Assembly: GCF_026163685.1 (NCBI RefSeq)
Contig: NZ_JAOXSR010000012.1
Span: 29,776 to 93,775 of the forward strand
DNA: 64,000 bases
Source of the DNA: Oerskovia flava
Lineage (GTDB): Bacteria; Actinomycetota; Actinomycetes; Actinomycetales; Cellulomonadaceae
Direction: 5' to 3'
A program made the translations under genes and the position numbers. The notes under the pieces were generated by a model. The model saw nothing but the letters and a program-made list of their open reading frames with translations. It did no database searches and was not told the origin of the DNA. Positions 47,089 through 54,921 of this stretch are shown here, piece after piece; positions within the stretch are counted from its first letter, which is position 1, and each line of letters starts with the position of its first letter.

Positions 47089-48060
47089 GTGCTCGACACG
47101 TCCGCACGGCTGCTCGCGCTCCTCGGGCTGCTGCAGTCCCGCCCGGCGTGGACCGGTCCGGAGCTCGCCGATCGGCTCGGTGTCACGGTCCGTACCGTCC
47201 GCAACGACGTGGCACGGCTGCGCGCGCTGGACTACCCCGTCGAGGCGACGCGCGGCGCGGCCGGGGCGTACCGGCTCGGGCCGGGCGGCAAGCTGCCGCC
47301 GTTGCTGCTCGACGACGAGGAGGCGGTCGCCGTCGCGATCGGCCTGCGGGGTGCGACCGGCATCGCGGGGATCGCGGAGAGCAGCACGCGCGCGCTGACC
47401 AAGCTCGAGCAGGTCCTGCCCAGCCGGCTGCGCGCCACGGTCGAGGCGGTCGACGCCGCCGTCGACCACGCACCGGAGAACACCGACACCGACGCGGCCG
47501 ACCCTGCCGTCGACCCCGCCGTGCTGCGTGCCGTCGCGACGGCGATCCAGCGCCGGGAGTGGTTGCGCCCGACGTACCGCGGCGAGCCCCGGCTCGTGGA
47601 GCCCTACCGACTGCTCGCGTGGCAACGCCGCTGGTACCTCGTGGGCCGCGACCCGCGGGAGGACACGTGGCACACCCTGCGCATCGACTGGTTGACGCCC
47701 GGCCACCCCACGGGCCGCCGCTTCGAGCCGCACCCCGTCCCCGGCGGGGACTGGACAGCCTTCATGATGCGCGACGTCGCATCGAGCGGCTGGGCAGTGC
47801 ACGCCCGCCTGCGGATCGACTCGCCCGCGGACGACGTGCTCGCGCACATCAACCCGGCCGTCGGCGTCGTCGAGGCCGTCGACGCGAGCACCAGCGTCCT
47901 CGTCACCGGCGCCGACTCCCTGGCCACGGTGGCCGTCTACGTGGGGATGCTCGGGATGGACTTCGTCGTCGAGTCACCCGCCGAGCTCGTCGAGCACCTC
48001 GACCGCCTGGCCGGTGTGTACGCGCGAGCCGCCCGGCGGTCGAGGGGCGACGCTCGATAG
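47089..48060 (+). CDS. WYL-domain (YafY-type) transcriptional regulator
   Basis: A 323-residue regulator: an N-terminal HTH_11 winged helix (LLQSRPAWTGPELADRLGVT, then VRNDVARLRALDYPV), a central WYL ligand domain (REWLRPTYRGEPRLVEPYRL, RRWYLVGRDPREDTWHTLRI) and a WCX C-terminal extension. AGGAGG lies before the GTG at 47089. It is divergent from the epoxide hydrolase and probably represses it through the dyad between them. Its last seven codons fall inside a 35-bp sequence repeated 2.1 kb downstream. Confidence 0.9.
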   Translation: MLDTSARLLALLGLLQSRPAWTGPELADRLGVTVRTVRNDVARLRALDYPVEATRGAAGAYRLGPGGKLPPLLLDDEEAVAVAIGLRGATGIAGIAESSTRALTKLEQVLPSRLRATVEAVDAAVDHAPENTDTDAADPAVDPAVLRAVATAIQRREWLRPTYRGEPRLVEPYRLLAWQRRWYLVGRDPREDTWHTLRIDWLTPGHPTGRRFEPHPVPGGDWTAFMMRDVASSGWAVHARLRIDSPADDVLAHINPAVGVVEAVDASTSVLVTGADSLATVAVYVGMLGMDFVVESPAELVEHLDRLAGVYARAARRSRGDAR

Positions 48061-48074
48061 GGTCGACGCTGACG
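48040..48074 (+). repeat. 35-bp direct repeat, left copy
   Basis: The copy covers the last codons and stop of the WYL gene plus 14 bases. It matches 50189-50223 at 33 of 35 positions. Together they bracket a lower-GC two-gene segment. Confidence 0.75.
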
Positions 48075-48187
48075 CGCAGCCATCTCTCACGCCGAGGTAC
48101 GGGACGAGTTTGTACCCGAGTCTAACCAAGCAAAGGGTTGAACAAGTTCCTCCGCTCTCGCCAGAGAAGCGATTACCTTCTCCGCTA

Positions 48188-48739
48188 CTACACCTCGGGG
48201 CAAGTATCGGAGTTGATGTCGCCCTCGCTGCATAGGTATACCCCGAGTCCCGCCTCGAACGACCCTTCACCGCGGTCAGATTTCCAGTGAACGGTGAGCG
48301 ACTCTGCGACGGCCGAAGCGTCCGTAGTGCGCGTCACCTGTATCAGTAGGTCTGCAACCTCGCCCTTCTCGCAGCGGGCTGTCACAGCACCCGATTCTGA
48401 GTCGTAGCCTGTGCTCGACAGCGACTGCCACTGGCTGCCGACCCCGGACCAACCCGGGTACACGGCAAAGTCCTCAACGGTCACGCCTGATCCTTCGGGA
48501 GCTTCGACAGAGGTGACTTCGGCGTCGCCCGATCCTGTGGCGCAGACTTTGACGTCCCCAAGCGTGACAGGGTCACCTACGCCGACATCGGCGTTCTCGA
48601 CACCAACGAAGATGCCACCGCCGGATCGGTCGCCCGCCAGCTGCACCTCCGCGCCGGAACCAACTCCGCAACTACTGATCGCTAATACGGCCGCCATCGA
48701 GAGTGTCGCAGCCAGCAGCGATCGCATCGATCGCTTCAC
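48188..48739 (-). CDS. Lipoprotein of unknown function (lower-GC segment)
   Basis: A 183-residue lipoprotein with lipobox ISSC (Cys24). The mature part is rich in Gly, Ser, Val and Asp and probably a beta-sandwich; it has four further cysteines, including LCSEGDINSDTC at the end. No family is recognised. The GTG start overlaps the stop of the upstream secreted-protein gene (GTGA), so the two form one operon. An ATG at 48727 is an alternative. Base and codon use are visibly less GC-rich than in the flanking genes, suggesting acquisition from elsewhere. Confidence 0.65.
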   Translation of the reverse strand: MKRSMRSLLAATLSMAAVLAISSCGVGSGAEVQLAGDRSGGGIFVGVENADVGVGDPVTLGDVKVCATGSGDAEVTSVEAPEGSGVTVEDFAVYPGWSGVGSQWQSLSSTGYDSESGAVTARCEKGEVADLLIQVTRTTDASAVAESLTVHWKSDRGEGSFEAGLGVYLCSEGDINSDTCPEV

Positions 48740-50038
48740 CTTGGCCGAGCAACAACGCGGCTAGAGGTGGCAAGCCCTGTCGTCAAGTTCCCACAGAGTC
48801 GGGCAGAGGACGTGAACTTCCAGTGCAACTTGTTGCTGGAACCCCACCCGGCCTGAGCTGTCAGACTAACGCCCCTCACGGTTAGCGCGTTCGACATCGT
48901 GACGTTCTTCCCGGAGTCCTTGGTGAAAGTCGCTCCGGCATCCCGTTGCATGCAGTATCCAGAGAGGTTCAGACGGTCGACGAGCAGACGGTCCGAGGCA
49001 ACGTCAGCGAACCCGTTCGGCTGGGAGCGATACGGGTTCGACGCCAAGCAGGAGTTTGCAATATTGCGGTAGTTCACCCGGTTGCCAACCCTGTAGGCGC
49101 TAGCAGTAGCAGGAAAGGAGCCTCCGATCCCAGTGGTTATGGTCCTTGTCCCGGAAGCAGACCAGCTTGATCCGAACTTTGCTGCGATGCCGAGCGAGTG
49201 GTTTGAACTCGCGGTCTGCGAAGCCGTGACGGGCGCACCGGAAACGCCCTGAGAGTGACCGTACCACTCACGGATATTGTTGGTGAACGACTGCGTATAG
49301 TCTCTACACGACATGGGCGCGACGACACCGCCCGATGATCGGTCGGCCACGCTGGACCGTGCCCGTAGTTCCTTCGTGGTCTTCGTCGTCTGAGCGACTA
49401 CGGCGGTGGTCATGGCGAGCTTCCGGTCAGACTTGGAGGCGCTCTCGCCTTCCGGCGTTACTGCGTTGGCAATATCGATCGAACTATCCTCGACAATTCC
49501 CGTAGAGAGGTCGAAGACGACGGTGGGTGACGTATTGACGTCTGTCGTGCGACGGGCATCCACCAGAGCGGTCTCGTCGTGGGTGCTTGCAGCCGCCCAG
49601 CCAGAAGTGGCGGAGGTGCGTAGTGTGTTTTCAGGGTTCGATGTCTGAGCCACGATCGAGATGGACCAGTTCATCTCGTTCATTCCATCAGCAACGGTCA
49701 CGTCGACGTCGACCTGGCCGCTGTCGGCGATGAATGTCTCCGGGACTGAAGCGCTGTTGAGCGTGAGAGAGTAGTTTCCATCCGCATCGGTCCGAACCAT
49801 TCCGAGGGACACGCGAGGAATCGTCTCGCCGATGTCGAGCTTGTCCATGACCTCCTGCTTGGGCCATGCCGTTAGCAGAACGTCTGCCTGAACAGGCACC
49901 CCTCCCCTAACCACCTTGCCCGTGATCGCGGGCGGCGAGGGGGGTCTTGGCAGAAGCCGGTAGCGCCCCTGCGCCCAGGAAGCCAACTGATCCCACCAGG
50001 ACAGTTGAAAGCGTGGCCTTCCAGGTCCTACGTTTCAT
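48736..50038 (-). pseudogene. Secreted protein gene with a frameshift in a C6 run just after the signal peptide
   Basis: The ATG at 50038 has GGAG eight bases upstream and encodes a full signal peptide (MKRRTWKATLSTVLVG through ALPASA), but this frame stops at 49907. The body of the protein continues in another frame to 48736. The switch falls at six Gs on the plus strand (49939-49944). With five, the reading becomes ASAKTPSPPAITGKVV and the whole protein is about 432 residues. The body starts with a carboxypeptidase-regulatory-like Ig module (ITGKVVRGGVPVQADVLL to TDADGNYSLTL) and ends in an unrecognised Ser/Thr/Asn-rich domain with four cysteines. It could be a mutation, phase variation or sequencing error. 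Confidence 0.7.
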
Positions 50039-50188
50039 CTTGAAACTCCGTTGCTCCAAGGGGACATTTTCGGTCGTCCGAGAATGTTGACTGGAGGGTA
50101 CCAGCGGGGGTGGAGTACCGATACCGGAGGCGAAGGCGAGTGGAAGGTGGCGCTGAGATCACGATGGCTTGACTCGTCTCAGTGGTGA

Positions 50189-50223
50189 TCGAGGGACGAC
50201 GCTCGATAGGGTCGATGCTGACG
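50189..50223 (+). repeat. 35-bp direct repeat, right copy
   Basis: It matches 48040-48074 with two mismatches. Here the sequence is non-coding and lies 60 bases before the ATG of a lipoprotein gene, where its GATAGGGT could serve as part of a promoter. Confidence 0.75.
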
Positions 50224-50282
50224 GGCGCCGCAGAGCTGCGACGCAGGCCGACACACGGCAGAGCAACGAGCAGGGGAGACGG

Positions 50283-50783
50283 ATGAGCAACGGGCGAGCA
50301 CGGGCAGCAGCAGGAGTCGTGGCGGGCTTGGTGGGGCTCGCCGCCCTGAGCGGCTGCACGTCGTCGCCCCTGACGCCGGCGGAGCTGGTCTCCGCCCTCG
50401 CCGAGCCCCGGACCGATGCCGACGTCCTGCCGCAGGCCGCCGCCGACGCCGACCTCGCCGACCCGGAGACCGAGCGCCTGCTGGCGAGCAACGATGCCGC
50501 CGACTTCTTCGTCGCGACGCACCGCGACGAGAAGGACGGTGAGATGATCGACGAGATCTGTCTCCTCGTCGTCGTCGCGGCCGCCGAGGGCCTGGTCGGC
50601 TCCGCCTGCGGGGACCCCGCTGTGGCCGCCGAGACCGGGCTACAGGTCTCGATCTCGGGCGAAGGGACGGACGGAAGGGTGAGCGTGTCTGCGTACCTCC
50701 TGCCCGACGACGGCACTGCGCAGCCTCTCGACGACCTCGACGACACGTTCGAGACCGTCAGCCCCAATATCCGCGCCCGCTAG
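50283..50783 (+). CDS. Lipoprotein of unknown function
   Basis: A 166-residue lipoprotein with lipobox LSGC near residue 25. The mature domain is acidic and mixed alpha/beta with one cysteine pair (EICLLVV; GSACGDP). Codon use is typical of the host, unlike the segment before it. GGGGAG precedes the ATG. A small membrane-protein gene follows after 18 bases and may be co-transcribed. Confidence 0.7.
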   Translation: MSNGRARAAAGVVAGLVGLAALSGCTSSPLTPAELVSALAEPRTDADVLPQAAADADLADPETERLLASNDAADFFVATHRDEKDGEMIDEICLLVVVAAAEGLVGSACGDPAVAAETGLQVSISGEGTDGRVSVSAYLLPDDGTAQPLDDLDDTFETVSPNIRAR

Positions 50784-50801
50784 CCGATCTGTGGCGTCGC
50801 G

Positions 50802-51086
50802 ATGGCCGGTGCGATGGTCGCTATCACTGGCGGCAGCCTGTTTGCGCCCACTGCGGTCGTGTTCTATTTCTTGACGTTTCCCCTTGGGTCGCTCCTGACG
50901 CGGTTGGCCTGGGCGGTCTTCTTGCTCGTCGATCTACCCGATGTGCCAGGGCTGGGGCTCGCGATCATCGTGATCGCGAGTCTTCTTCAAGGGACGCTCC
51001 TCGGAACGGCGATCTATTTCGTCAGGTACGCGCGTGCGCGAGCTCGACGTGAGGTTGGCCCCCGACAGTGGTCGCCTCCCGCGTAG
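50802..51086 (+). CDS. Small two- to three-helix membrane protein
   Basis: A 94-residue protein with hydrophobic segments around 5-30, 35-45 and 50-72. PTAVVFYFLTFPLGSLLTRL resembles a family of small Streptomyces-type membrane proteins (SCO4225-like), but the match is from memory and uncertain. It ends in a basic tail (RYARARARREVG) that should be cytoplasmic. No ribosome binding site is evident before the ATG at 50802; ATG 50814 is possible. Confidence 0.6.
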   Translation: MAGAMVAITGGSLFAPTAVVFYFLTFPLGSLLTRLAWAVFLLVDLPDVPGLGLAIIVIASLLQGTLLGTAIYFVRYARARARREVGPRQWSPPA

Positions 51087-51104
51087 ATGGCCGCAGTGCC
51101 GGTG

Positions 51105-52298
51105 TTATGCGAGCCAGGTGCGCGCGGCTGTGACCAGTGCGTCGACGCCTCGGGTGAGCGTCGGTTCCATCACCGGCGCGAAGTGCGGCGAGTGGTTGGA
51201 GGGCACGTCGCGGTCCAGGGTGCCGGCGGCAGCGGCAGCCAGGTACGACGGGGTGTCGACTCCGCCGAGGATCCAGTAGACGAGCGGCGCTCCCGCCGCG
51301 GTGGCGAGCAGTCCGACGTCCTCGCTGCCGCTCACCTCTCCAGGATCGAGCACGCTGGCATCGCCGAAGGCAGCTCGGAACGCCTCATTGGTGCGCTCCG
51401 CACCTCGGGCGTCGTTGACCAGCACGGGGAACGACTCGGCGTAGTGGAACGTCGGTTCCGGCGCACCTGAGGCTGCGGCTTCGCCCCGCACGATGCGTTC
51501 GATCGCTGCGAGAATCCGGAGACGCACATCCTCGGTGAACGCGCGCACGCTCAGGCCGAGGGTCGCCGTGTCGGGGATGATGTTGTTCTTCGTGCCGGCG
51601 ACGATGCGTCCGACGCTGATGACTGCCGTCTCTTGTGGTGCCACCTCTCGGGCGACGATGGTCTGCAACCGCAGCACGATGGCGGCCGCCAGCACGATCG
51701 GATCGACGGTGGTCTCCGGACGGGATCCATGGCCGCCCCGGCCGAAGACGGTGATGTCGATGCTGTTGGCGCCTGCGAACGCCGGACCCGGATGCGCGCC
51801 GACCGTGCCGGCGGGCGCAGGTCCGACGTGCTGGCCGAGCACGACGTCCGGGACCGGTACCTTCTCGTACAGCCCGTCCTCGATCATCGCCTGAGCGCCA
51901 CCACCGTTCTCTTCCGCCGGCTGGAAGAGCGTGATCAGCGTTCCGGCCCACTCGTCGCGGGTCTGGGCGAGTCGATCAGCGGCACCGATCAAGCTGGCCA
52001 CATGCACGTCGTGGCCGCACGCGTGCATGAGGCCCTCGACCGTGCTGGCGTAGTCCAGTCCGGTGGCTTCCGTCACCGGAAGTGCGTCCATGTCGGCCCG
52101 CAGCAGCACCGTCGGGCCCTCACCGTTCCGCAGCACGCCCACGACCCCCGTGCCGCCGACTCCCGTGACGACGTCGTAGCCCGCGGACCGCAGGCGGTCT
52201 GCCGCGATGCCGGCGGTGCGGGTCTCCTCGAAGGCGAGTTCCGGGTGGCGGTGCAGGTCGCGGTAGAGCTCCGCGATGGGCTGGGAGACGTCAGTCAT
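51105..52298 (-). CDS. M20-family amidohydrolase (hippurate/N-acyl amino-acid hydrolase type)
   Basis: A 397-residue metallohydrolase. It has an N-terminal catalytic domain, a dimerisation domain (about 185-300, beginning SIDITVFGRGGHGSRPETTV), and then the end of the catalytic domain. Metal-site motifs are CGHDVH, the glutamates in QPAEENGGG, QHVGPAP and NHSPHF. The family (AbgB/hippurate hydrolase) removes acyl groups from amino acids. AGGATG precedes the ATG at 52298. No transporter gene is adjacent, so the substrate is open. Confidence 0.9.
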   Translation of the reverse strand: MTDVSQPIAELYRDLHRHPELAFEETRTAGIAADRLRSAGYDVVTGVGGTGVVGVLRNGEGPTVLLRADMDALPVTEATGLDYASTVEGLMHACGHDVHVASLIGAADRLAQTRDEWAGTLITLFQPAEENGGGAQAMIEDGLYEKVPVPDVVLGQHVGPAPAGTVGAHPGPAFAGANSIDITVFGRGGHGSRPETTVDPIVLAAAIVLRLQTIVAREVAPQETAVISVGRIVAGTKNNIIPDTATLGLSVRAFTEDVRLRILAAIERIVRGEAAASGAPEPTFHYAESFPVLVNDARGAERTNEAFRAAFGDASVLDPGEVSGSEDVGLLATAAGAPLVYWILGGVDTPSYLAAAAAGTLDRDVPSNHSPHFAPVMEPTLTRGVDALVTAARTWLA

Positions 52299-52346
52299 GT
52301 GCTCATCCTGCCGTGGAATCGGCAGCACGGCCCGAGATTCGGCGGG

Positions 52347-53207
52347 TCAGCGACCGCGGCTCAGCTCGTCGCGGGCGGTGAGCCAGTCGAGCGCGACGGC
52401 GGCGGTGTCGAGCACGGAGACGTGGCCGTCGTGGGGCCGGGTCCACAGCTCGGCCGTCGGGCAGTGCTCGGCGAGCCAGTGGGCGTGGGACGGCGGCACC
52501 ACCCTGTCCTGCCCGCCCTGGACCAGCAGTACCGGCACGTCGATCAGGCCGACGTCGAAGCCCCACGGTGCGGCGAGGGCCACGTCGTCGTCGATCAGGC
52601 CGTCCGGGCCGTCCTCGCCCGCCCGGCCGGCGTCGGCTCCGAGCGCTGACCACGTCCCGTCGAGCGCGGCCCAGTCGGTGTCCGTGAAGCTCAGCGGGTC
52701 GAACTCCTCGGTCTCGGCGAACCGGGCCCGGGCCGCGCGACCCTCGAGCGCGCTGCGCAGCGCGCCGTCGGAGGCCATGCCGGCGAACCAGTCGAGGTCG
52801 TCCACCCGCGGGGCGACGCTCGCGAAGCAGACCGCCGCCGTGACGCGCCCCGGCAGGAGCGCCGCGCACGCCAGCGCGTGCGGGCCGCCGCCGGACGACC
52901 CCATCACCGCGAAGCGCTGGATCGTGAGGGCGTCGGCAACCTGCGCGACGTCGTCGGCCACCGAGGCGACCGTGCGCCCGGGGTGCGGGCTCGACCCGCC
53001 GTACGACGGCCGCGCGCAGGAGACGACGCGGATGCCGCGTGCCTGCGCGGCCTCGACGAGCGGGTCGAGGAGCGCGCCGGTCTGCGGTGACCCGTGGTGC
53101 CACAGGACCGTCTCGGCGGGCGTCTCGCCGGGCGCGCCACCCGTACCCGAGTCGTGTACCCGGACGACCCTGCCGTCGACCAGCTCGAGGTCGCGGGTGA
53201 TTCTCAT
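52347..53207 (-). CDS. Alpha/beta hydrolase
   Basis: A 286-residue hydrolase. The oxyanion segment is LWHHGSPQTG, the nucleophile Ser lies in VMGSSGGGPHA, the acid in VQGGQDRVVP and the histidine in RPHDGHVSV. The reaction is not assigned. TACAGT lies exactly six bases before the ATG, with no ribosome binding site at proper distance, so expression is probably leaderless. It precedes the amidohydrolase on the same strand with 48 bases between them. Confidence 0.88.
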   Translation of the reverse strand: MRITRDLELVDGRVVRVHDSGTGGAPGETPAETVLWHHGSPQTGALLDPLVEAAQARGIRVVSCARPSYGGSSPHPGRTVASVADDVAQVADALTIQRFAVMGSSGGGPHALACAALLPGRVTAAVCFASVAPRVDDLDWFAGMASDGALRSALEGRAARARFAETEEFDPLSFTDTDWAALDGTWSALGADAGRAGEDGPDGLIDDDVALAAPWGFDVGLIDVPVLLVQGGQDRVVPPSHAHWLAEHCPTAELWTRPHDGHVSVLDTAAVALDWLTARDELSRGR

Positions 53208-53232
53208 CCTCGGACTGTAGCCAGCGGCGATG

Positions 53233-54084
53233 TCAGTCGGAAGGTCCTCGCGGACGGTAGCGAGCGTCGTCGTTGGCGTAGGCGTAGTACAGGCCGATGA
53301 GCAGCCCTCCACCGACGAAGTTCCCGACCAGTGCCAGTCCGACGTTCGCCGCGGCCAGCCCGGCGTGCACGCCGCCCTCGAGCCCGACCATGAGGAACAG
53401 CACGCTGTTCGCGACCGAGTGCTCCAGCCCGAGGAACGCGAAGACGAACACCGACACGATCATCACGAGGGACTTGGTGAGGTCGTCCTTGATGAGGCCG
53501 TTGTAGACCATGAGCATCGCCAGGTTGATCATGAGGTTGCACAGCACAGCCCGGACCAGCAGGTCGCCCCACCCGGCGGCGCCCTCGGTGACGAACGCGA
53601 GCTTGTGGTCCACCGCCTCCTGCATGAGGATCCCGGTCGCGCCGTCGAGCAGCGTGCTGAAGCGCAGCAGGACGGCGACGACGAGACCACCGAGCAGGTT
53701 GCCGAGGAAGCACAGCCCGAGCAGCCGCAGCGCGCGCCCCCACGTCGTGCGCCGGTGGTACGCCCCGATCGAGACGATCATCATGTTCGACGTCAGCAGC
53801 TCGGAACGCGTGTAGTAGATGAGGACGAGCGCCCACCCGAACACCACGGCACCTACCAGGCGTCCCACCTGGTAGAGCGACCCGTCCTGCCCGGCCTCCT
53901 CGATGCCCGCGATGACGGCGTAGTGCGTCGCGTAGAAGATCCCGATGAGCATGCCCGCCATGGCGGCGCGCTGCAGGTAGCGCCGGGCGAGCTCGCCGGA
54001 CATCGCGGTCTTGGTGTCGAGCGCCTCGAGGACCGTGCTGATGAACAGCTTTCCCGGGAACAGCGCCCGCGCGTCGTGCGTCAT
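53233..54084 (-). CDS. Formate/nitrite transporter (FNT) family channel
   Basis: A 283-residue protein with six transmembrane helices in the aquaporin-like FNT arrangement. The segments GWALVLIYYTRSELLTSNMM, VRAVLCNLMINLAMLMVYNG and FLGLEHSVANSVLF correspond to the constriction loops and the conserved His-containing FNT signature. It conducts small monovalent anions such as formate, nitrite or hydrosulphide, with proton coupling. No partner enzyme is adjacent, so the anion cannot be chosen. Confidence 0.9.
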   Translation of the reverse strand: MTHDARALFPGKLFISTVLEALDTKTAMSGELARRYLQRAAMAGMLIGIFYATHYAVIAGIEEAGQDGSLYQVGRLVGAVVFGWALVLIYYTRSELLTSNMMIVSIGAYHRRTTWGRALRLLGLCFLGNLLGGLVVAVLLRFSTLLDGATGILMQEAVDHKLAFVTEGAAGWGDLLVRAVLCNLMINLAMLMVYNGLIKDDLTKSLVMIVSVFVFAFLGLEHSVANSVLFLMVGLEGGVHAGLAAANVGLALVGNFVGGGLLIGLYYAYANDDARYRPRGPSD

Positions 54085-54136
54085 GCGACCACGTTCCCAC
54101 GCGGGCGGACTTCGGGGGAGATGACATCCTGGCGAG

Positions 54137-54784
54137 GTGCAGGTGGAGCCCGTGACCCAGGACGTCCTCGTCGCGCGCCTCGCCGATCGCCTCGCCGCCA
54201 CCCCGCGGGACCGGGCCGTGCGGGTGCTGGTCGACGGGCACCCGTCGAGCAGGCCCGACCTGCTGGCGGACGCGCTCGTCGAGCCGTTGCGGACGGCGGG
54301 CCGCCCGGTCGCCCGGATCCGCGCGCACGACTTCCTCCGGGCGGCGTCGCTGCGCCTCGAGCACGGCCGTGAGGACCCCGACGCGCTCCTCGGCTGGCTC
54401 GATGTCGGGACGCTGAACCGCGAGGTGCTGACCGCCGTCGGGCCGGGAGGGGCCGGCCGCTACCTGCCGAGCCTGCGGGACCCGGTGACCGACCGGTCGA
54501 CCCGCGCCGCCCTGCTCGAGGCGCCCGCCGGGGTGGTCGTCCTCGTCGACGGGGCGTTCCTCCTCGGACGAGGCCTGGACGCCGACCTCACGGTGCACCT
54601 CGCCCTGCGCGACGGCACGCTCGCGCGCCGCACCCCGCCGGCAGAGGTGTGGACCCTGCCCGCCTATGCCCGATATGCGCGCGAGACTCGCCCGGAGCAG
54701 GTGGCCGACGTCGTCGTGCGGGTCGACGATGCCCGGCGCCCCGCGCTCGTCGTCGGCCGCGACGGACCCAGGAGCGTGCCGTAA
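54137..54784 (+). CDS. Uridine kinase-like protein lacking the P-loop
   Basis: A 215-residue protein arranged like actinobacterial uridine kinase/nucleoside kinase-like proteins: an N-terminal strand VRVLVDGHP where Walker A should follow, ARIRAHDFLRAASLRLEHG, DPVTDRSTRAALLEAPAGVV, VLVDGAFLLGRG, and the C-terminal VADVVVRVDDARRPAL. The expected GxxGxGK(S/T) is replaced by DGHPSSRPD, with no lysine. It may therefore have lost kinase activity or bind a nucleotide without hydrolysis. The GTG start has no clear ribosome binding site. Confidence 0.7.
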   Translation: MQVEPVTQDVLVARLADRLAATPRDRAVRVLVDGHPSSRPDLLADALVEPLRTAGRPVARIRAHDFLRAASLRLEHGREDPDALLGWLDVGTLNREVLTAVGPGGAGRYLPSLRDPVTDRSTRAALLEAPAGVVVLVDGAFLLGRGLDADLTVHLALRDGTLARRTPPAEVWTLPAYARYARETRPEQVADVVVRVDDARRPALVVGRDGPRSVP

Positions 54785-54921
54785 TCTCTTCGCACGGACC
54801 ACACCGGTGCACCCCGCCGTGAGCTCCGCGACCTGACACCGACCGGGAGAGCGATGGACAGCGACAGTACGAACCCCTCCGAGCTGCGGCCGACACACGT
54901 GGCGAAGGAGGGGAGGTTCTG

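Noticed and set aside
48075..50188. Prophage or integrative element
   Set aside because: No integrase, transposase, phage or plasmid gene is present; only the flanking direct repeats and base composition hint at mobility.
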